The notes under the pieces were generated by a model. That model was not told where the DNA came from. It did not search any database and saw only the letters and a list, made by a program, of their open reading frames with translations. DNA of 13,948 nucleotides from Nitrospirota bacterium. GTDB taxonomy: Bacteria > Nitrospirota > Thermodesulfovibrionia > UBA6902 > BMS3Bbin08. Shown here one piece after another: positions 1-5,981 of this stretch. Each line of letters begins with the position of its first letter. Within the stretch, counting starts at the first letter, position 1. Location: positions 1 through 13,948 of the forward strand of contig DAOVVO010000025.1 in the NCBI GenBank assembly GCA_030637135.1, written 5' to 3'. The translations under genes were made by a program, and so were the position numbers.

Positions 1-46
1 GATTTTTTATTTTATTAATCGTGTGATATTAATTAAAGATGTTAAA

Positions 47-76
47 TTGAATATCATTTAATTTTTAAAATATACC
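47..76 (+). promoter_or_regulatory. candidate sigma-70 promoter of the DUF4382 gene
   Basis: A TTGAAT hexamer at 47-52 and a TATACC hexamer at 71-76 are separated by 18 nt, about 35 nt upstream of the ATG at 112. Both resemble -35 and -10 boxes. The whole leader is very AT-rich, so a chance match is likely enough that this is only a candidate. A good ribosome binding site (GAGAAGGTGAG) follows just before the start codon. Confidence 0.3.
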
Positions 77-111
77 TTTATAAAAATTAAAATCTAAGAG
101 AAGGTGAGAAT

Positions 112-1164
112 ATGAGAAAAACTATAATACTTTTATTAAGCGTTCCATTTGTAATGTTAGCTCCTATTTTTTTGATATACTGTGGAGGAGGTTCTTCAAG
201 TGGAGGTGCTTCTACTGGTAGTGTGGTTCTCTATATTACTGATAGCCCAGAAGATGATTATAACAGGGTCGAATTTACAATTAACAGCGTTCAACTTGTA
301 CATACGGGAACTAGTACTACATGTGATGTTTTGACACCCTCTGAACCTATAGATGATATAGATATAACAGACCTTTCTTCTATTCTTCAGCTCTTAGATA
401 TCTCAAATTGCACATCGAGGAGCTATAATAGAATTCATGTTGAATTCGGCAAGCAAGTGATATTAACAGATATGAGTGACACAACCGATACTTGCGACTT
501 CACTTCATACAAAGATATAAATAACAATCCAAATGTCCTTCAATGTAATGGCAATTCCTGTTTCATAGATATAAACGGTGCAGTGAATGTGTTTTCAAAA
601 CAGAACAACAAGCTTGCCCTTGAATTTAATCTTAAAGAATTTGAGGTCGTGGATTTTGGTTTGCCTTCTTGTTCAGTGACCATAAAAGTTTCACCCCTTA
701 ATGCTTCTGGCATTGACAATAAACACAATGATGGCTATGAAGAAGGAATATCAGGTTATATTTCCAACTTAGATACATCTACAAAGAGATTCACAATGAC
801 TACAAATAGTGGAACCTTCACTGTTTCTTACTCTAATGTGACCACTCAGCAAGGCATTGACGACCTTCTTAATCTTGCAAATACAGACCAGCTTAAAGTA
901 GTGGTTGAAGCTTCTAGCATTAATCTCGATACCCACAACGTTGAAGCCTCTTCCATTTATGTAATGTTAGAAGGAACTGTTTCATTACTCAACACAGGTA
1001 CCAAAACTTTCACATTAACTTATCAAACAGATAAGACCATATCTGTTAATTACCAGACTGCCGAAGTAGAAGGAATCTTAGCAGATGGGGTAGATGTTGA
1101 GATGAAATTGAACGGATATGACAATATCAATTACCTTTCACAAGAGGTTGAAATAGAAGATTAA
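112..1164 (+). CDS. DUF4382 domain-containing putative lipoprotein
   Basis: Predicted surface or periplasmic protein of 350 aa with no known enzymatic role. Residues 1-23 form a signal peptide (MRKT, then a hydrophobic core) ending at Cys24, followed by a Gly/Ser-rich linker (CGGGSSSGG) typical of lipoproteins. The lipobox is L-I-Y-C; Tyr at -1 is unusual. Residues about 35-195 match the DUF4382 pattern, beginning G-S-V-V-L-Y-I-T-D-S-P with a later V-x-F-x-I-N-S-V-x-L. Residues about 210-345 hold two similar beta-rich units (G-Y-I-S-N-L-D and G-T-V-S-L-L-N starts), like DUF5666 repeats. The start is supported by AAGGTGAG five to ten nt upstream. The gene stands alone, with a terminator directly after it. 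Family membership is judged by eye from the sequence; function is unknown, and a carbohydrate- or cell-surface-associated role would be inference. Confidence 0.8.
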   Translation: MRKTIILLLSVPFVMLAPIFLIYCGGGSSSGGASTGSVVLYITDSPEDDYNRVEFTINSVQLVHTGTSTTCDVLTPSEPIDDIDITDLSSILQLLDISNCTSRSYNRIHVEFGKQVILTDMSDTTDTCDFTSYKDINNNPNVLQCNGNSCFIDINGAVNVFSKQNNKLALEFNLKEFEVVDFGLPSCSVTIKVSPLNASGIDNKHNDGYEEGISGYISNLDTSTKRFTMTTNSGTFTVSYSNVTTQQGIDDLLNLANTDQLKVVVEASSINLDTHNVEASSIYVMLEGTVSLLNTGTKTFTLTYQTDKTISVNYQTAEVEGILADGVDVEMKLNGYDNINYLSQEVEIED

Positions 1165-1203
1165 AAAATAAAGACATTTAAATAATATTGAAAATCTGGC
1201 AGG

Positions 1204-1236
1204 AAAAAAAGGAGCTATTTCTGTAGCTCTTTTTTT
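1204..1236 (+). terminator. intrinsic terminator after the DUF4382 gene
   Basis: GAGCTA (1212-1217) pairs with TAGCTC (1224-1229) around a 6-nt loop and is followed by seven T. A run of A (1204-1210) precedes the stem, so the hairpin extends by A-T pairs and could also act on the opposite strand. It lies 40-70 nt after the stop codon. Confidence 0.85.
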
Positions 1237-1421
1237 GTCATACAATAGTATTGTTTATTACAAGTTGAAATCTACAGAATTTCAGAGATAGCAAGGTTGT
1301 TTATTTCAGGAAGAAATAAAGGTCAGGTGGTAGGGTATATTAAGCCATTTACTGACGGTTTACTGACGGTTTTTGAGAGAGTAGAAACATACCTAACTAT
1401 TTGAAAATATTAAAAAGTAGT
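1237..1421. other. intergenic stretch with an 11-bp tandem repeat
   Basis: No gene is visible on either strand. The one clear structure is TTTACTGACGG repeated exactly twice back to back (1348-1358 and 1359-1369) and followed by five T. A 13-nt palindrome ACAATAGTATTGT lies at 1242-1254. The stretch is downstream of the tRNA 3' end on the minus strand, a usual place for integration scars, but no integrase gene or att duplication is seen. Confidence 0.5.
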
Positions 1422-1507
1422 TGGTGCCGGCGGTGGGAGTTGAACCCACACGGGCCGAAGCCCATCGGATTTTGAGTCCGACGCGTCTGCCATTCCACCA
1501 CGCCGGC
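1422..1507 (-). tRNA. tRNA-Leu, anticodon CAA
   Basis: Read on the minus strand, a complete 86-nt class II tRNA runs from GCCGGCG at 1507 to an encoded CCA ending at 1422. The acceptor stem is a perfect 7 bp (GCCGGCG with CGCCGGC), with discriminator A. The anticodon stem TCGGA/TCCGA encloses the loop CTCAAAA, giving anticodon CAA, which reads UUG. The long variable arm GGGC-TTCG-GCCC is typical of tRNA-Leu. The T arm is GTGGG-TTCAACT-CCCAC. A frameshifted GIY-YIG gene ends 4 nt upstream of its 5' end. Confidence 0.96.
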
Positions 1508-1511
1508 AAGT

Positions 1512-1744
1512 TTATAATGATTTCAAATATTCTTTTCCTATTCCTGATTTTAAATGTTTTTCTCTTTTTCTAGCTTCAATCCTAGGCCCGTATTTTTTTA
1601 TTAATATGTTTTTAATGGCGCGTAGAAACGAGTAGTTTTTTCTTTTTTATAATTATGCTCTGCTATTCTTCTTTCAGGGTTATTTGTTAATCCAACGTAA
1701 ATATAATTTTTCTCTTTACTCTTAATTGCATAAATATAATACAT
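1512..1744 (-). pseudogene. frameshifted GIY-YIG endonuclease (UvrC-like, small)
   Basis: From ATG at 1744 the reading gives M-Y-Y-I-Y-A-I-K-S, then N-Y-I-Y-V-G-L-T-N-N-P-E-R-R-I-A-E-H-N, the GIY-YIG core with its catalytic Arg, and continues to F-Y-A-P-L-K. It then hits two stops (TAA TAA). In another frame the protein resumes as K-K-Y-G-P-R-I-E-A-R-K-R-E-K-H-L-K-S-G, the normal C-terminal helix of this family, and ends at TAA 1512-1514. The span is 233 nt, one short of a 77-aa gene, so a single-base deletion in the A/T-rich junction around 1590-1610 (which includes a run of seven T) explains it. Intact relatives are about 80-90 aa. It is either a decayed selfish or DNA-processing gene or a homopolymer sequencing error. 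Its 3' end lies next to the tRNA-Leu. Confidence 0.82.
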
Positions 1745-1767
1745 ATCTTTGATTTGCGCCTGCCTAT

Positions 1768-1827
1768 CGGTCTACGACTCATAGAGCAGACAGGTGCCGG
1801 TCTATGACTCATAGAGCAGGCAGGTCT
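1768..1827. repeat. two tandem 30-bp palindromic repeat units
   Basis: Unit 1 (1768-1797) and unit 2 (1798-1827) share a CGGTCTAYGACTCATAGAGC core followed by AGRCAGGT. The core holds the palindrome CTATGA-C-TCATAG, perfect in unit 2 and with one mismatch in unit 1. CCTGCC at about 1759-1764 can pair with GGCAGG at the end of unit 2, so the block folds into a larger hairpin. This looks like a short REP-type mobile repeat, not coding sequence. Confidence 0.8.
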
Positions 1828-1867
1828 GCCAACTTGCCTGACGGCAGTCAGGTTCCACCACACCGGC
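1824..1867 (-). pseudogene. tRNA-Leu 5'-end remnant split by a palindromic insertion
   Basis: On the minus strand, 1867-1853 reads GCCGGTGTGGTGGAA. This matches 14 of the first 15 nt of the intact tRNA-Leu (1507-1493). After a 21-nt interruption (1832-1852), TGGCAGAC at 1831-1824 continues exactly where the tRNA would. The interruption contains a perfect hairpin, CCTGAC-GGCA-GTCAGG (1837-1852). The rest of the tRNA body is replaced by the 30-bp repeats, although ACCGGCACC near 1792-1800 resembles the tRNA 3' end and can pair with GCCGGT. It is a duplicated tRNA fragment hit by a mobile palindrome. It begins right after the double stop codon of the neighbouring DUF6485-like gene. Confidence 0.6.
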
Positions 1868-1870
1868 TTA

Positions 1871-2065
1871 TTACCGGTGCATCCTGATAAATGCCTTCAC
1901 AGAACGATCATATGTCCTTTCAATTTCAGAGTTAAAAAAACATGCCGGAAGCTCACTGTTCCGCCTGTGATAGTGCAAACATTCACAACATTTTAATTTT
2001 CTACTGCATGGTTCATACGTGCAGTTGCAAATACTCTTATGTTTCTCCATTCGACATTCTTCCAC
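1871..2065 (-). CDS. small Cys-rich DUF6485-like protein
   Basis: A 64-aa protein from GTG at 2065, supported by an AAAGGAG Shine-Dalgarno (2073-2079) seven nt upstream. A downstream ATG five codons in is the alternative start. The core is C-N-C-T-Y-E-P-C-S-R-K, then C-C-E-C-L-H-Y-H, then E-L-P-A-C-F-F and E-R-T-Y-D-R-S. I recognise this pattern as the DUF6485 family of small Cys-rich proteins. The seven Cys and two His around residues 14-42 suggest a metal-binding (zinc or Fe-S) fold, which is inference. The gene ends in tandem stops TAATAA and appears monocistronic. A CACCGG/CCGGTG inverted repeat (1861-1866 with 1874-1879) overlaps the stop but lacks a T run. Function is unknown. Confidence 0.82.
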   Translation of the reverse strand: MEECRMEKHKSICNCTYEPCSRKLKCCECLHYHRRNSELPACFFNSEIERTYDRSVKAFIRMHR

Positions 2066-2120
2066 GTAGTTTCTCCTTTTAAAAACGGAATGAATATAAA
2101 TGATATACTAATTTATTAGG

Positions 2121-2147
2121 ATAATAAACACATGAATTAATAATCAA
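2121..2147 (-). promoter_or_regulatory. candidate promoter of the DUF6485-like gene
   Basis: On the minus strand, TTGATT (2147-2142) and TATTAT (2126-2121) are separated by 15 nt and lie about 55-80 nt upstream of the GTG start. The spacer is short and the flanks are AT-rich, so this is a weak call. The -35 box abuts the GC-rich repeat cluster at 2148, which may therefore have been inserted just upstream of the promoter. Confidence 0.25.
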
Positions 2148-2316
2148 CCCGTTCGACTGTCCCCGACTTAACCCTTCGACTTCGCTCAGGACAAGCAGTT
2201 GGGGTTTGGCATTCGGCTGGGCCCTCGGCCTGAGCTCGGGCCGAAGGCTCAGTCGAAGCCATACTGAGCGGCACCTGTATTTTCCATACCATAAAGGGTA
2301 GGGTTTGTGTGCCGCT
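2148..2316. repeat. cluster of GC-rich mobile inverted repeats
   Basis: This GC-rich island in an AT-rich flank contains CCTTCGACTTCGCTCAGGAC (2173-2192), a motif of widespread intergenic repeats. It also holds CCTCGGCC-TGAGCTC-GGGCCGAAGG (about 2223-2247), GCTCAGT/ACTGAGC (2247-2253 with 2263-2269), and AGCGGCAC/GTGCCGCT (2267-2274 with 2309-2316). Minus-strand open frames across it (for example 2079-2342) exist only because the repeat lacks stops; the L-S-E-V-E-G peptide they encode is the usual translation of this repeat. No gene is supported here. Confidence 0.75.
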
Positions 2317-2348
2317 GAACATATCAAGTCATCAAGATTCATTGAAAA

Positions 2349-2395
2349 CCCCGTTAGAGATAAATTTCTAACGGGATAGGCTTTCTCTAACAGGG
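2349..2395 (+). promoter_or_regulatory. three-armed alternative hairpin leader of rlmN
   Basis: CCCGTTAGA (2350-2358) pairs perfectly with TCTAACGGG (2367-2375) in 9 bp with an 8-nt loop. A third arm, TCTCTAACAGGG (2384-2395), can instead pair with CCCGTTAGAGA (2350-2360) with a single bulge. The two structures are mutually exclusive. The third arm contains AGGG, the only Shine-Dalgarno-like sequence ahead of the leader ORF and rlmN, so folding could govern initiation. Regulation is inferred; the pairings are visible in the sequence. Confidence 0.5.
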
Positions 2396-2403
2396 CAAAT
2401 AAA

Positions 2404-2418
2404 ATGTATTTAGTATGA
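2404..2418 (+). CDS. possible 4-codon leader ORF coupled to rlmN
   Basis: ATG TAT TTA GTA TGA encodes M-Y-L-V, and its stop overlaps the rlmN ATG (2415-2417). AGGG at 2392-2395 is eight nt upstream of this ATG, a suitable ribosome-binding distance, whereas rlmN itself has no Shine-Dalgarno at normal spacing. Ribosomes ending here could restart on rlmN. A frame this short can arise by chance, so this is tentative. Confidence 0.3.
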   Translation: MYLV

Positions 2419-3545
2419 AAACCAATCTCAAAGCTTTATCAGAAAAAGAACTCAAAGCGTTTGTCGAAAATCTCGGTCAAAGCCCCTACCGGGCACAACA
2501 GATTATCAACTGGATTTACAAAAAAAGGGCAACCTCTTTCGAAGAAATGACCAACCTTTCGAAGCATCTTAGAGCGCAGCTCAACAAAAAAGCCTTCATA
2601 AGCACCTTAAGAGTTTTAAAAGAACAGCAATCAAAAGATGGCACACGAAAGTTCCTGTTTGAACTTGACGACGGGGAAACCACAGAAAGTGTACTGATAC
2701 CGGATCAGAATCGGCTTACACTATGCATATCCTCTCAGGTCGGATGCGCTATGGGCTGCAAGTTCTGCGTGACCGGCACACTTAAGTTAATAAGAAATCT
2801 CAGGGCTTACGAAATAGTTGACCAGATTATTTCGGCTCAGAGGCTCATAAACACCGATACCCCGTATACCTTACCGGGCAGTTCAAACAAAACAAAGCCG
2901 CAGAGAAACCGGAAGATTACCAATATTGTTTTTATGGGTATGGGCGAACCGTTACATAATTTCTCAGAGGTTATCGAATCGCTCTGGAGAATGGTAAACC
3001 TTCTCGGCTTTTCCAAGAGAAAGATCACTCTTTCAACAGCCGGAATTGTGCCAAAAATCTCAGAACTTGCAAAAAAGGGCCCGAGAATAAATCTTGCTCT
3101 ATCTCTCAATGCATCTACAGACAAGGTAAGAAATAAGATTATGCCTCTTAATCAGGTATATCCTATAAAAAAACTCATTAATGCATGTAAAAAATTCCCG
3201 CTGGAGCCGCGGAGGAGGATAACGTTCGAATATGTCCTTTTAGATGGTATAAACTCCTCAAAAGATGACGCTGTAAGACTCGTAGATTTATTAAGAGGAA
3301 TAAGGTCAAAGGTAAATTTAATACCATTTAATTTATTTTCACAGGAATTGCAAAAATCCGTTATACCATTACGGTCTGATCGTTTACGACCATGTTTTAA
3401 AAAAATGATATTGAAAACACTTTCGGAAGACAAGACCTTAGATTTTCAAAAAATTCTCCTTAACGCGGGAATAACGGCCATAATAAGGAAAAGCAAAGGA
3501 GGGGATATTTCTGCTGCATGCGGCCAGTTGAAGGCAGGCTACTAA
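2415..3545 (+). CDS. rlmN: 23S rRNA (A2503-C2)/tRNA (A37-C2) methyltransferase RlmN
   Basis: Radical-SAM enzyme that methylates C2 of A2503 in 23S rRNA and usually A37 in some tRNAs, using two SAM molecules and a methyl-Cys intermediate. At 376 aa it is of normal family length. The N-terminal helical region (L-x-E-L-x-x-F, Y-R-A-Q-Q-I-x-x-W-I-Y) comes first. The [4Fe-4S] motif is G-C-A-M-G-C-K-F-C, Cys111, 115 and 118. Next comes N-I-V-F-M-G-M-G-E-P-L, then L-S-T-A-G and L-A-L-S-L-N-A. The catalytic C-terminal Cys is kept at residue 369 in A-A-C-G-Q-L. A short extra loop around residues 150-165 (about 2860-2910) precedes the G-E-P-L motif. The ATG overlaps the stop of a mini-ORF. The 3' end overlaps the converging cheY by 4 nt, with no terminator visible. 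Confidence 0.97.
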   Translation: MKTNLKALSEKELKAFVENLGQSPYRAQQIINWIYKKRATSFEEMTNLSKHLRAQLNKKAFISTLRVLKEQQSKDGTRKFLFELDDGETTESVLIPDQNRLTLCISSQVGCAMGCKFCVTGTLKLIRNLRAYEIVDQIISAQRLINTDTPYTLPGSSNKTKPQRNRKITNIVFMGMGEPLHNFSEVIESLWRMVNLLGFSKRKITLSTAGIVPKISELAKKGPRINLALSLNASTDKVRNKIMPLNQVYPIKKLINACKKFPLEPRRRITFEYVLLDGINSSKDDAVRLVDLLRGIRSKVNLIPFNLFSQELQKSVIPLRSDRLRPCFKKMILKTLSEDKTLDFQKILLNAGITAIIRKSKGGDISAACGQLKAGY

Positions 3546-3907
3546 TCAAGTAACTCCTGAACAGCTTTTGAAAGTTCTTGCATTTGTATCGGTTTGGATA
3601 AATAGGCACTGGCTCCAAGTGCCAGAGACTTTTCTCTGTCTGCTTCTGCCCCCTCGGTTGTGATCATAATAATTGGAAGAGCCTTATACTAAGTGTCACT
3701 TCTTAAAATACTGACAAGTTTGAGACCATCCATAACCGGCATGCTAATATCTGCAAGGACAAGTTCGAACATATCAGACGAGATTTTTTTAAGAGCATCC
3801 ACACCATCTGAAGCCTCTGTGATTGTGTATTGAGGCAGTCTTTTCAAAGCAAAGGCAATTAACTTTCTCACTGAAGGAGAATCTTCAACAACCAATATAT
3901 TCGGCAT
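3542..3907 (-). pseudogene. cheY: CheY-like single-domain response regulator with internal amber codon
   Basis: From ATG at 3907 the frame encodes a receiver domain: V-V-E-D-S acidic pair (Glu8, Asp9), phospho-acceptor Asp53 in L-A-D-I-S-M-P-V-M-D-G, then L-R-S-D-T. An in-frame TAG follows at 3691-3689. Beyond it the same frame continues as Y-K-A-L-P-I-I-M-I-T-T-E-G, with the conserved Thr, then A-Y-L-S-K-P with the conserved Lys, and ends at TAG 3544-3542. The total is 122 codons, exactly CheY length. The amber lies in the loop before beta-4, where Glu (GAG) would fit, so one G-to-T change explains it. It is a recent nonsense mutation, a sequencing error or, less likely, a suppressed stop. 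It follows cheB by 116 nt and converges on rlmN. Without readthrough the 72-aa product lacks the Thr and Lys needed for switching. Confidence 0.85.
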
Positions 3908-4023
3908 TATGGACTCATTGTTCTTATGTTATTAAAAAATTTAAAACTATCATACTTTATTATTTGGTGCCTGTGTTTTTAAAAATATTGTTTATATGAT
4001 TTCTCCCTCAATCAGGAGTTGCC

Positions 4024-5112
4024 TTAGAGTGCCCTGCTCTCATTAGATTTTCTTACCTTATTAAGGATTTCTTCTGAAATCTCTTCAAGTGGGATCACTT
4101 TATCCGCAGCTCCAGATAAAATAACAGCCTGGGGCATTCCAAAAACAACCGAACTCTCTTCTGATTCTGTTACGGTATATCCTCCTCTCCTCTTTATTTC
4201 CAACATTCCATTCTGTCCATCTTTGCCCATCCCGGTAAGAACGATACCCATTATTTTTGATCCATAAACCTCAGCAGCACTTTTCATCATCATATCAATA
4301 GAGGGTACATATTTGTCACCATCTGAAGCTTTCTTTATATCCACTATCACAGTTCTTCCTTCTCTTTTCATCGTCATATGATACCCTCCTGGACAGACAA
4401 GCACTGTTCCTTCTTCAACAGGTTCACCCTGTTCAGCTTCTTTTACACGTATTGCTGATATTCTGTTCATCCTTTCAGCAAATTGCCTCGTGAAACCTTT
4501 GGGCATGTGTTGACTTATAATCACTTTGCTGGGAAAGTTTTCTGGAAGCCGGGTCAGTATGCTCTGGATTGCAGTTGGACCGCCTGTTGAGGCCCCTATG
4601 ACAATCGTTTCAAATTCTTTTTTGTATTGAACGAGACTAAGATTATCTTGTGCCTTGATGTCTTTTAATCGTAAAATGGTTTTTTTATGTTTTTCAATAT
4701 TAAGTGCCTTTATTCCCACAATCTTGTTTAAGAGATCATCTTCTATGTCTCTCAGTTGTTTTGATGCTCTACGCGTTGGTTTTACAATAAAATCCACCGC
4801 ACCTAATTCTAATGCCCTGAAAACAGTCTCTGTGTCTCCAAAGGAACTGACTACTATAGCAGGTAAAGGATTCTCTTCAATTACCCATCTCAGAAGAGAA
4901 AAGCCGTCCATTCCGGGCATTTCGAGATCAAGCGTAATAACATCAGGTTTATGTTGTATAATTTTTTTCATACCGTCATAGCCATCTACAGCAAAACCAA
5001 CAACTTCTAACCTTGGCACTTTCTCAAGCATTTCTTTTATAGTCTGGCGACTAAATGCTGAGTCATCAATTATCAAAACCTTAATATGTTCGGTTTTATT
5101 GTAGTGCGTCAT
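4024..5112 (-). CDS. cheB: chemotaxis protein-glutamate methylesterase/deamidase CheB
   Basis: Removes methyl groups from chemoreceptor glutamates and deamidates receptor glutamines; activated by phosphotransfer from CheA. Of 362 aa, residues 10-125 are a receiver with acidic pair Asp16-Asp17, phospho-acceptor Asp62 (T-L-D-L-E-M-P-G-M-D-G) and Lys111 (V-K-P). After a linker, residues 168-352 are the methylesterase with the Ser-His-Asp triad: Ser175 in G-A-S-T-G-G-P, His202 in S-Q-H-M-P-K-G and Asp298 in G-M-G-K-D-G. All catalytic residues are present. The ATG overlaps the cheR stop by 4 nt (ATGA) without a strong Shine-Dalgarno, consistent with translational coupling. Confidence 0.97.
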   Translation of the reverse strand: MTHYNKTEHIKVLIIDDSAFSRQTIKEMLEKVPRLEVVGFAVDGYDGMKKIIQHKPDVITLDLEMPGMDGFSLLRWVIEENPLPAIVVSSFGDTETVFRALELGAVDFIVKPTRRASKQLRDIEDDLLNKIVGIKALNIEKHKKTILRLKDIKAQDNLSLVQYKKEFETIVIGASTGGPTAIQSILTRLPENFPSKVIISQHMPKGFTRQFAERMNRISAIRVKEAEQGEPVEEGTVLVCPGGYHMTMKREGRTVIVDIKKASDGDKYVPSIDMMMKSAAEVYGSKIMGIVLTGMGKDGQNGMLEIKRRGGYTVTESEESSVVFGMPQAVILSGAADKVIPLEEISEEILNKVRKSNESRAL

Positions 5113-5981
5113 TTTGAAACTGTTGCTTCTGGCTTTCTGATTGGTTTTTGATAAACTATATCGTTCCTCAAATACTGAATGGCAAAATCTGTGGATATAT
5201 TTATAATAGATTCTGAATGCCCGAGCAAGAGATAACCTCCTTCTACAAGTATGTGTCCAAAATTTTCTATGAGTTTCTTTCTTGCATTACGATTGAAATA
5301 TATTAAGACATTACGGCAAAAGATCACGTCCATTTTGCCCATTAGTTTCAGTTTCGGAGAGTCTACCAAATTCAAATTACTGAAATTTACAAACTTTTTA
5401 ACTTTATCGGAGATTTTAAGACTACCGTTCGGCTGTGCGTGAAAATACTTTTTTATAAAATACATACTCATAGTTCTAAAAGAATTTTTTTGATAAACAC
5501 CTTCTCTGGCTACCTTCAGGACCCTCTGACTTATATCACTGGCAAAAATGTTGATATCCCAGTCATTAAATCCCCCCTTCTCAAGAATAAGCATAGCAAT
5601 CGTGTATGGCTCTTCTCCTGTTGAACAACCCGCTGACCATATGTTTATTGTCTTTTTGTCTTTATTCTTGTTTTGTAATTGAGGAAGGATCTCGTCCCTG
5701 AACGCTTGGAGTTGATTCTGTTCCCTGAAAAAATATGTTTCATTTACAGTTAAAATATCCAATATATGTTTAAGCTCGTCACTACATTTTTCACTATATT
5801 TAAGAAGCCGATAATACTCTCTGAAGTTTTTAAGATGGTGAATTTCTAAACGTCTGTTCAGTCTGTGTTCAAGCTTATATTTTGCATTGTCATCGAAATA
5901 TATACCGCAGTACTCATTTAAGAAGTCTCTAATCAGACGGAAAACATCTGTTGGAAGCGGTATAATATCTTCTTCAAACAT
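5109..5981 (-). CDS. cheR: chemotaxis protein methyltransferase CheR
   Basis: Transfers methyl groups from SAM to glutamates of the chemoreceptor, countering CheB. Of 290 aa, residues about 10-75 form the N-terminal helical CheR domain, ending in T-V-N-E-T-Y-F-F-R-E (78-87). The SAM-binding motif is W-S-A-G-C-S-T-G-E-E-P-Y-T-I-A (115-129). Asp149 follows in F-A-S-D-I, then F-C-R-N-V-L-I-Y-F (221-229) and the C-terminal G-Y-L-L-L-G-H-S-E (249-257). No TPR or PAS extension and no receptor-tethering domain is present. The ATG overlaps the end of the HEAT-repeat gene by 8 nt, with GAGGGA about eight nt upstream as ribosome binding site. Confidence 0.97.
   Translation of the reverse strand: MFEEDIIPLPTDVFRLIRDFLNEYCGIYFDDNAKYKLEHRLNRRLEIHHLKNFREYYRLLKYSEKCSDELKHILDILTVNETYFFREQNQLQAFRDEILPQLQNKNKDKKTINIWSAGCSTGEEPYTIAMLILEKGGFNDWDINIFASDISQRVLKVAREGVYQKNSFRTMSMYFIKKYFHAQPNGSLKISDKVKKFVNFSNLNLVDSPKLKLMGKMDVIFCRNVLIYFNRNARKKLIENFGHILVEGGYLLLGHSESIINISTDFAIQYLRNDIVYQKPIRKPEATVSK

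Noticed and set aside
1242..1254. ACAATAGTATTGT palindrome as an operator
   Set aside because: It lies downstream of a terminator with no gene to control nearby; short AT-rich palindromes are common by chance.
1768..1827. CRISPR-like array
   Set aside because: Only two units, directly abutting with no spacers, and no cas gene nearby.
2079..2342. 87-aa minus-strand open frame overlapping the DUF6485 promoter region
   Set aside because: It runs through the GC-rich inverted repeats and contains the L-S-E-V-E-G peptide that this mobile repeat encodes by chance; no ribosome binding site or family match.
3689..3691. Pyrrolysine or programmed readthrough at the cheY amber
   Set aside because: TAG also serves as the natural stop of the same gene, no stem-loop directly after it was seen, and receivers are not known pyrrolysine proteins; a point mutation or error is simpler.
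3908..4023. Promoter or terminator in the cheB-cheY gap
   Set aside because: No hairpin with a T run and no well-spaced -35/-10 pair could be found; only a weak 4-bp CTCC/GGAG stem and a three-codon ATG frame touching the cheY start.
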